From Candidatus Gastranaerophilales bacterium (lineage in GTDB: Bacteria > Cyanobacteriota > Vampirovibrionia > Gastranaerophilales > Gastranaerophilaceae): DNA of 64,000 nucleotides. The notes below the pieces were generated by a model, which saw only the letters and a program-made list of their open reading frames with translations, was not told where the DNA came from and did no database searches. Position 1 is the stretch's first letter. Each line of letters begins with the position of its first letter. A program made the position numbers and the translations under genes. The DNA lies in contig CALUQY010000009.1 of NCBI GenBank assembly GCA_944323035.1, positions 1-64,000 of the forward strand. The letters are read 5' to 3'. Below are positions 58,482 to 64,000 of this stretch, piece after piece.

Positions 58482-60044
58482 TCATGTTTTTTGTCTGCGA
58501 ATTTTATGGCTCGTTGTTTTACAGAAAAGCAATAACGGAATAACTGCAAAACACAACGCACCAAAAATTCTAAACGCATCCATAAATGCCATTAAGGTTG
58601 ACTGCTGGATTAATTGTCTGTACATCTGGTATTGTGCCATGTGATTTGCCATATCAGGGGCAGTGTATTGCATTAACGCGCCGCCCATACTTTTCAATCT
58701 TATTATAAAGTTCTCGTTCAACGGGCTGAGGTTTCCGACAAGCATATATTGGTGAACCTGTGCAAACCGCGTCAACATTGTTCCGACAACAGAAGTTCCG
58801 ATTGCGCTCCCGATATTTTTCAATAGGTTTTGAAGCCCCGTTGCATTTGTCATCTGTTCATTTGTAAGCGTTTCAACCGAAATCGCAATAATCGGAATCA
58901 TAGCCAGACCCATTCCCAGCCCCATAATAAAATTCGGGATTACAATATTAATGCTTGCTATCTGGAGGTTTAACGAGCCAAATATGAAAGTCGAAGTCCC
59001 AAGCAGTGTCAGCCCGACTGCAACCAGAATTCTTTTATTAATTCTATCTGCAAGAAAAGAACAAAGCCCGATTGCCGCCAGCGCACCGAACCCGCGCGGC
59101 ATCATTGTCGCACCGCTCAAAAATGCAGTATACCCGAGCATATTTTGCAAAAACTGGGGCAATATCGCAAGCGACGCATACAGAACTCCCTGCATTACAA
59201 TTTGTATTATTGTTCCGGCAGAATAATTCTTATCTTTAAACACCGCCAAATCGACAAGCGAATCTTTATTTAGCAACTGTGATATAAAAAATGCAATACA
59301 AAATACTACCGAAAATCCAAACGTCCAGCAAATCCACGTTGCATTAAACCAGTCGGCGTTATTTCCCTTATCCAGAACCACCTGCAATGTTATAAGCCAC
59401 AGGGATAGAGTTATAAATCCGACGGTATCAATCTTAACACCTTTTTGCCTGCGAGCATAGGGCGGGTCATACAGCAATTTTTTAGAAAGCAATACTGCAA
59501 GGCAGCCAAACGGGATATTAATATAAAAAATCCACGGCCATGACCAGTTATCCGTAATCCATCCGCCTAAAACAGGCCCGATAATCGGTGCAACGATTAC
59601 ACCCAGCCCGAAAACTGACATGGCAAGCCCGCGTTTCTCTTTCGGAAACCCTTCCAGCAAAATTGCCTGCCCGAGCGGCAAAATTCCGCCGCCGCCAAAT
59701 CCCTGTAAAATTCTGGCGAAAATCATAAATTCAATGTTTCTTGCCATACCGCAAAGCATTGAGGCAAATGAAAACAGAAAAAGACTGAACATAAAAAAGT
59801 TTTTACGTCCCATAAGCTTACTGAACCAGCCGACAGTCGGAATTACAATTCCGCCTGCAATCATATAGCTTGTCAAAATCCACAACGACTCATCACGTGT
59901 TGCCGAGAAAGTTCCGGCCATGTGCGGAAGCGCCACGTTCGCAATCGTTCCGTCAAGAACATAAATAAACATCGCAAGCATCAGGGGAATCGCCGTTACC
60001 CACGGATTTCTCTGTATTTCATCTTCCTTTGTTTCCTTTAACAT
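58482..60044 (-). CDS. EmrB-type MFS exporter, second of two
   Basis: A 520-residue DHA2-family protein with 14 helices: LAMFIYVLDGTIANVALPHM (helix 1), SLWILTSYMIAGGIVIPTVGW, motif C APIIGPVLGGWITDNWSWPWIF. It is about as long as, and clearly similar to, the adjacent EmrB-type protein (same blocks with small changes), so it is a tandem duplication. Last gene of the marR-emrA-emrB-emrB operon, starting directly after the preceding stop. Confidence 0.92.
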   Translation of the reverse strand: MLKETKEDEIQRNPWVTAIPLMLAMFIYVLDGTIANVALPHMAGTFSATRDESLWILTSYMIAGGIVIPTVGWFSKLMGRKNFFMFSLFLFSFASMLCGMARNIEFMIFARILQGFGGGGILPLGQAILLEGFPKEKRGLAMSVFGLGVIVAPIIGPVLGGWITDNWSWPWIFYINIPFGCLAVLLSKKLLYDPPYARRQKGVKIDTVGFITLSLWLITLQVVLDKGNNADWFNATWICWTFGFSVVFCIAFFISQLLNKDSLVDLAVFKDKNYSAGTIIQIVMQGVLYASLAILPQFLQNMLGYTAFLSGATMMPRGFGALAAIGLCSFLADRINKRILVAVGLTLLGTSTFIFGSLNLQIASINIVIPNFIMGLGMGLAMIPIIAISVETLTNEQMTNATGLQNLLKNIGSAIGTSVVGTMLTRFAQVHQYMLVGNLSPLNENFIIRLKSMGGALMQYTAPDMANHMAQYQMYRQLIQQSTLMAFMDAFRIFGALCFAVIPLLLFCKTTSHKIRRQKT

Positions 60045-61628
60045 TTACGGATTTTCTTTATTTTTCTTGTGGTTTTCCTTCAGTATAAACAAAACCGGCA
60101 ATAAAATAAAGCATGCTATTGAAAATATTTTAAAAGAATCCATATACGCGCACAGCGTTGATTGCTGAATAAGCTGATTATACAAAAGTTTTGCGCCAAG
60201 ATATGTAGAATTCAGCATATCTCCAGCCTGTCCGATGAGTGCACCGGCATAATTGTTAAGTCTTTCAATATAATTCGGGTTAAGGTCATTCAAATGCTTA
60301 ACAAGCCCGTACTGGTGAACCTGCGAGAAACGTGAAATCATCGTTGCAACAAGTGAAGTTCCCACAGCACCGCCAATTGTTTTCAATAAATTCTGCAGCC
60401 CCGAAGCATTCGTCATCTGATCGTCACGAAGCGTTATGCACGAAAGTGTTGTAATCGGCATCATAGAGAATACAAGTCCCGCACCGAATATAAAGTTCGG
60501 AATGGCAATATTCATCGGGTTAATTTGCAAATTCAGCAATCCCAGCATCCAGCCGCCTGTGCCAAGGCAGGCAAGCCCTATTATCCCGTAAGTTTTATAG
60601 CTTAAACGTCCGCCAACTGCACCAAAAATTAATAAAGATAACAATGCACCCAAACCTCTCGGCATAATTGCAAGACCGCTTGTAAATGAATCGTATCCCA
60701 GCATATTTTGAAGCATTTGCGGCAAAATCGCAAGAGAGGCAAGCAAAACAGCATTTATCATTATCAACATGCCGGTTCCGAAAAGATAATTCACATCTTT
60801 TAACACATCAAGCTTAACAAGCGGTTTTTTACCTCTAACCTGTGATATAAAGAACAAAATACAACCTATCAGGGCAACTGCGCTGAACCAGCAGACCCAC
60901 GGTGCATTAAACCAGTCCGCATCATTACCTTTATCAAATACTATCTGCAATGGTATCAGCCATACGCAAAGCCATAAAAACCCGAACTTATCAAGGTGAA
61001 TATTTTTTTGCCGTCTTGCATAAGGCGGATCTTCAAGAAATTTTTTGGCAAGTATGATACAAATACAGCCGACCGGAATGTTAATCAGGAAAATATAAGG
61101 CCACGACCAGTTTTCTGTAATCCAGCCGCCTAAAACCGGCCCTACAATCGGCGCAACAATTACAACGAGTCCGAAAACTGCCATTGCTTTGTTTCTGGCT
61201 TCACCTTTGAAGCTTTCCATTGTAATCGCCTGCGCCATAGGCATAAGACAGCCGCCGCCGATACCCTGCAATGCTCTTGCTATAACTATCATCCCTATAG
61301 AATTTGATATTGCACATAGGAATGATGCCAGCGTAAAGAGAAAAACTCCCATGATAAAGAAGTTCTTTCTTCCAAAAAGTTTACAGAAGAAATCAATCAT
61401 CGGGATAACAATACTGCTTGCCATCAAATAGCTTGTCAAAACCCAGATTGATTCCTGATTGCTGACGGAATATGTTCCGGCGATATGCGGCAGCGCTACG
61501 TTTGCGACTGTTTCATCCAGCGCATACATAAACGTTGCAACCATGACCGGAAATATTAAAAGCCACGGGTTTCCGGAGGGTTTCCACTCTTCTTGCGGGG
61601 TTTGTTGTGTTACTAATTCATCTGCCAT
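60045..61628 (-). CDS. EmrB-type MFS exporter, first of two
   Basis: A 527-residue DHA2 drug:H+ antiporter with the EmrB signature VATFMYALDETVANVALPHI, motif A-like FFCKLFGRKNFFIMG and motif C APIVGPVLGGWITENWSWPYIF. With the EmrA-like adaptor upstream and the TolC/NodT-type gene across the divergent promoter it would form a tripartite pump spanning both membranes. The stop codon abuts the start of the second EmrB. Substrates unknown; the MarR protein probably senses them. Confidence 0.93.
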   Translation of the reverse strand: MADELVTQQTPQEEWKPSGNPWLLIFPVMVATFMYALDETVANVALPHIAGTYSVSNQESIWVLTSYLMASSIVIPMIDFFCKLFGRKNFFIMGVFLFTLASFLCAISNSIGMIVIARALQGIGGGCLMPMAQAITMESFKGEARNKAMAVFGLVVIVAPIVGPVLGGWITENWSWPYIFLINIPVGCICIILAKKFLEDPPYARRQKNIHLDKFGFLWLCVWLIPLQIVFDKGNDADWFNAPWVCWFSAVALIGCILFFISQVRGKKPLVKLDVLKDVNYLFGTGMLIMINAVLLASLAILPQMLQNMLGYDSFTSGLAIMPRGLGALLSLLIFGAVGGRLSYKTYGIIGLACLGTGGWMLGLLNLQINPMNIAIPNFIFGAGLVFSMMPITTLSCITLRDDQMTNASGLQNLLKTIGGAVGTSLVATMISRFSQVHQYGLVKHLNDLNPNYIERLNNYAGALIGQAGDMLNSTYLGAKLLYNQLIQQSTLCAYMDSFKIFSIACFILLPVLFILKENHKKNKENP

Positions 61629-61640
61629 TTTATTTCTTCA

Positions 61641-62639
61641 CTATCTGACTTTAACTTTTGGTATAACTGACATGCCAGGAATGACTTTGTATTCTTCTCT
61701 GTCATAATCTTCTGTGATAACAATTTTTACAGGTATTCTCTGAACAATTTTAACAAATGAACCTACTGCGTTTTCAGGCGGGAAAAGGCTCGCTTTAGCA
61801 CCGGAACTTCTCTGGATACTGTCAATTTTCCCTTTGAAAACTTTCCCAGGATAAGTATCAATTTTAATATCAACCGGCTGACCTTCTTTCATGTGCGTAA
61901 GCTGGTTTTCTTTATAGTTCGCAACAATCCACACATTATCGGGAACTATTGTGAATAAAGGTGTTCCGACTTGCGCATACATACCTTTTTCAACACGTCT
62001 TGACGTAACGTAACCTGATTGAGGAGCAATAATTTCAGTATATTTCAACTGCTGTGCAGCCCAATCTCTTTGAGCTTTAATCTCTTTCAAATCAGCATCG
62101 GCAACTCTGTCCTTGCTTTCAGAAAATAAGCTTTGTTCCGCACTTGTATGTCCAGCCATTGCTGAATCGTATTTAGCCTGTGCGTTATCAAGCGTTTGCT
62201 TTGAAACCGCACCTTTTGCGTACAAATTCTTATAACGTTCCAAATCCTTTTTAGCGACTTCAATATCAGTTTGTCTTGCGTTGAAGTTTGCCCTTGCATT
62301 TTTTTGATTTAAAAGCGTTTTTTCATACTTAGCTTCAGCCTGTTCAAGTTTAATTTTATAGTCAATATCATCAATTCTTGCAACCACATCGCCCGCGTGA
62401 ATATACTGGTTATCAGTTACAAAAACTTCTACAATTTCACCGCTGACTTTCGGCGCTACCGAGACTGTTGTTGTTTCTACATAAGCGTCATCCGTTGACT
62501 GGAAACGCAGTACATCATGTATAAAAAAGCCCAAACATACCACCACGGCAGCAACTATTGTAATCACTGCCCACAGCGGCATCTTCTTCTTTTGTTTAAC
62601 TTCTTCTGTTTGTTGTTCTGTTTGATTTTCTTCTGCCAT
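61641..62639 (-). CDS. EmrA-like periplasmic adaptor
   Basis: A 332-residue HlyD/EmrA-family protein. A short charged cytoplasmic tail (QTEQQTEEVKQKKK) leads to one membrane helix (PLWAVITIVAAVVVCLGFFI), a biotinyl-lipoyl half (VAPKVSGEIVEVFVTDNQYI), a coiled-coil hairpin (about 95-195), the second half (TEIIAPQSGYVTSRRVEKGM) and a beta-barrel (VWIVANYKENQLTHMKEGQP). It connects EmrB to an outer-membrane channel. It lies 12 bases after marR and 12 before emrB. Confidence 0.93.
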   Translation of the reverse strand: MAEENQTEQQTEEVKQKKKMPLWAVITIVAAVVVCLGFFIHDVLRFQSTDDAYVETTTVSVAPKVSGEIVEVFVTDNQYIHAGDVVARIDDIDYKIKLEQAEAKYEKTLLNQKNARANFNARQTDIEVAKKDLERYKNLYAKGAVSKQTLDNAQAKYDSAMAGHTSAEQSLFSESKDRVADADLKEIKAQRDWAAQQLKYTEIIAPQSGYVTSRRVEKGMYAQVGTPLFTIVPDNVWIVANYKENQLTHMKEGQPVDIKIDTYPGKVFKGKIDSIQRSSGAKASLFPPENAVGSFVKIVQRIPVKIVITEDYDREEYKVIPGMSVIPKVKVR

Positions 62640-62651
62640 ATCTACCTCATC

Positions 62652-63107
62652 TTATATATTCATATTTACTATTTCTAAAAGAGTTTCTCTAAGTTTTTTG
62701 AGAGATTTTTGTGTCTTTTCGATTTCTTTCTTTGACACAGTTTTCTCAAAACTGTTAAATAACTGTTCAAATCGTTCATTAACCTCTTCAAGTTTTTGGT
62801 GTCCTTTTTCGGTAATACCCATTTTTTTTACAAGTCTATTATTTTTAAGATCAATAAAACGGGTAATAAAACCTTTTTCTTCCAAAGAATCCAAAATTCT
62901 TCCTGTATTAGCTCTATCCTTAAATATTAACTTAGCTAAATCTCTTTGGCAAATTCCGGCATTGCAAAAAATTGTATCAAGAGCTGCATGCTCAAGAGGT
63001 GTAATTCCTAGAGCCAATTTTTCAAATACTTGTTCGCCGAGTTTCTTCATAACATTTGAGGTTAACTGTAAATCGTAATAAATTGAATCTATATAATGGT
63101 TATTCAT
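62652..63107 (-). CDS. MarR-family transcriptional regulator
   Basis: A 151-residue winged-helix repressor: the dimer helices at both ends and the wHTH near residues 40-110 (LGITPLEHAALDTIFCNAGI; CQRDLAKLIFKDRANTGRIL; KKMGITEKGHQKLEEV). First gene of the efflux operon. Two palindromes in the divergent intergenic region are likely its operators, so it would repress both this operon and the TolC-type gene until an inducer binds. SD AAGGAAG. Confidence 0.92.
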   Translation of the reverse strand: MNNHYIDSIYYDLQLTSNVMKKLGEQVFEKLALGITPLEHAALDTIFCNAGICQRDLAKLIFKDRANTGRILDSLEEKGFITRFIDLKNNRLVKKMGITEKGHQKLEEVNERFEQLFNSFEKTVSKKEIEKTQKSLKKLRETLLEIVNMNI

Positions 63108-63147
63108 ATCTTCCTTATAATTTCAATCTTTGTTTCAAAAATTACAT

Positions 63148-63178
63148 GTTGCATTTACAACAAAGTTATGTTAACATA
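63148..63178. promoter_or_regulatory. Candidate MarR operators in the divergent promoter region
   Basis: GTTG-CATTTA-CAAC (63148-63161) and the perfect 12-bp palindrome TATGTTAACATA (63167-63178). They overlap a plus-strand promoter-like pair TTGCAT-N17-TAACAT. Confidence 0.5.
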
Positions 63179-63198
63179 CTATCATAAAAAAAGTCAAG

Positions 63199-63330
63199 TG
63201 CCCGAGAAAGACTTTCAAAAGTCTTTTGAGCGGCGGTCAGACAGCGAGTCGAGCTTTGGCCTGCTGCGGCGAATATGTTGCGGAGCAACACACGCAAGGA
63301 CAGGGCAAACAGGCGACGAAGAACTGCTTT
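63199..63330 (-). repeat. Dispersed repeat, copy g (inverted)
   Basis: Minus-strand reading AAAGCAGTTCTTCG ... CTTTCTCGGGCA: a diverged copy in opposite orientation, inserted between the efflux promoters and the start of the TolC/NodT-type gene. Confidence 0.75.
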
Positions 63331-63346
63331 TACAGGAGGACAAAAA

Positions 63347-64000
63347 TTGAAAAAGATAATAGCGGCAGCACTTTTGCTAAGCATAATGACTACATACAGC
63401 ATGCCGGCACTGGCCATTAATGCACAGGAAGATACTTCTGCTCCTAAACAAAAAAGAAGCCTTTTTGTTAAGAAATCTAAAGTTAAAGATAATAATCAAT
63501 ACAAATTTGATTACATAAATTTAGATTGGTGGGACTCTTTCGGAGATGAATACTTATCCGCATACATAAGACAGGCAATCGAGAAAAACCATGATTTGAA
63601 AGCATCCTCACTTGTCACACAGGAATACTATCAGGCTATGAAAGCACAATTTGCCTCCGAACTTCCGCAGGTTGGCGCCGGATTCCTGCCCGGATTCAGT
63701 AAATTCCCGGGAACAACAAGTTCCGGCTGGGGATTTGCGCTCCCGATTTATGCAAGTTACGAAGTTGATTTGTTCCTGAAAAACAGAGATAAAACAAAAT
63801 CAACTAAGAAAACCTTTGAGGCTTCCGTTCAGGATGAGCGTTCAGCACATATTTCTGTAGCATCAGCCGTTGGAACAACATATCTTAACATTGTACAAAT
63901 GGATGAAATGCTGAAAATTCAAGAGGAAATCGTAAATCTTCGTGAAAATCTTTACGAGCTTGAAAAATTACGTTTTGAAGAAGGCATTTCCTCCTCAATG
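63347..64000 (+). CDS. TolC/NodT-family outer-membrane efflux protein (partial, runs off the window)
   Basis: Starts at a TTG (63347) with a strong SD (AGGAGG); no ATG is better placed. The visible 218 residues have a signal peptide (LKKIIAAALLLSIMTTYSMPALA), then DYINLDWWDSFGDEYLSAYI and IRQAIEKNHDLKASSL. These match the start of RND/NodT-type outer-membrane factors (W-W-x-x-F-x-D-x-x-L ... A-x-x-x-N-x-D-L). No lipobox Cys is seen. Divergent from the marR-emrAB operon, so it is probably the outer-membrane channel of that pump. A dispersed repeat lies in its 5' region. Confidence 0.9.
   Translation, partial: MKKIIAAALLLSIMTTYSMPALAINAQEDTSAPKQKRSLFVKKSKVKDNNQYKFDYINLDWWDSFGDEYLSAYIRQAIEKNHDLKASSLVTQEYYQAMKAQFASELPQVGAGFLPGFSKFPGTTSSGWGFALPIYASYEVDLFLKNRDKTKSTKKTFEASVQDERSAHISVASAVGTTYLNIVQMDEMLKIQEEIVNLRENLYELEKLRFEEGISSSM

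Noticed and set aside
1-64000. tRNA or rRNA genes
   Set aside because: I looked for tRNA-like and rRNA-like conserved stretches and found none I could support by eye. A covariance search would be needed to exclude a tRNA.

Overview
The window reads as an AT-rich chromosomal segment of a Gram-negative, anaerobic, fermentative bacterium. My best guess is a gut member of the non-photosynthetic cyanobacterial relatives (Melainabacteria/Vampirovibrionia, order Gastranaerophilales). The envelope is diderm (TolC-type outer-membrane proteins, an OmpH/Skp-like chaperone, a KdsC-like phosphatase, PBP4). Metabolism is anaerobic (pyruvate formate-lyase and its activase, a formate channel, a flavodiiron protein, an NrdG-like radical SAM protein). 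The three-gene set Ycf46-type AAA ATPase, DUF1257/Ycf35-like and DUF2997-like is typical of cyanobacteria. Lineage is inference; no rRNA or tRNA gene was seen.

Layout. 0.1-2.5 kb: formate channel and prepilin copy 1. 2.5-11.7 kb: drug-type MFS, TPR protein, two small paralogues with a shared N-terminal motif, rfbA, a TrmB-like regulator, a protein made of four winged-helix domains, argS. 11.7-15.3 kb: repeats, frameshifted prepilin copy 2, two small conserved genes. 15.4-20.5 kb: TolC-MacA-MacB efflux operon. 20.5-24.4 kb: mtnP-yggT-trkA-trkH operon. 24.5-31.4 kb: prepilin copies 3 and 4 around gltX, two motif-bearing proteins and folP. 31.5-35.7 kb: XRE regulator, sugar-type MFS, rpsO, fprA-pflA. 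35.8-40.8 kb: a dispersed repeat, two tiny hydrophobic-peptide genes, two paralogous divergent HTH modules, a pyruvate formate-lyase split into two genes, and a Fur-family regulator. 40.9-45.1 kb: kdsC-TPR-lysC-activase operon. 45.2-53.0 kb: histidine kinase, Skp-like, membrane protein, Fsr-like MFS, dacB, DUF374 acyltransferase, helix-hairpin-helix protein, NrdG-like protein. 53.0-56.5 kb: repeats and the Ycf46 trio. 56.6-58.4 kb: CHASE2-GGDEF diguanylate cyclase. 58.5-64 kb: MarR-EmrA-EmrB-EmrB operon, divergent from a TolC/NodT-type gene that runs off the right edge.

The strongest candidate for an undescribed system is the prepilin family. Four paralogues share a promoter (TTGAC(A/T)-N17-CATAAT), a roughly 180-nt 5' leader that in most copies carries 8-bp tandem repeats, and a short ribosome-bound leader ORF containing a 13-G tract. 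In three copies G13 puts the leader ORF out of frame with the prepilin, and G12 would join them, which predicts on/off phase variation by slippage. The fourth copy is in frame through its tract but is broken by a one-base expansion of a T tract further down. The C-termini look lectin-like (DUF1566 type) and differ most between copies.

Other points of interest: five otherwise different small proteins sharing an N-terminal I-T-P...N-F-G-A motif; the split pyruvate formate-lyase; small structured peptide genes with a common 3' flank; two HTH modules, one with three identical operator palindromes; the four-winged-helix protein, whose upstream inverted repeat matches the head of a dispersed repeat family; and several genes whose -10 box lies exactly six bases before the start codon, which predicts leaderless mRNAs.
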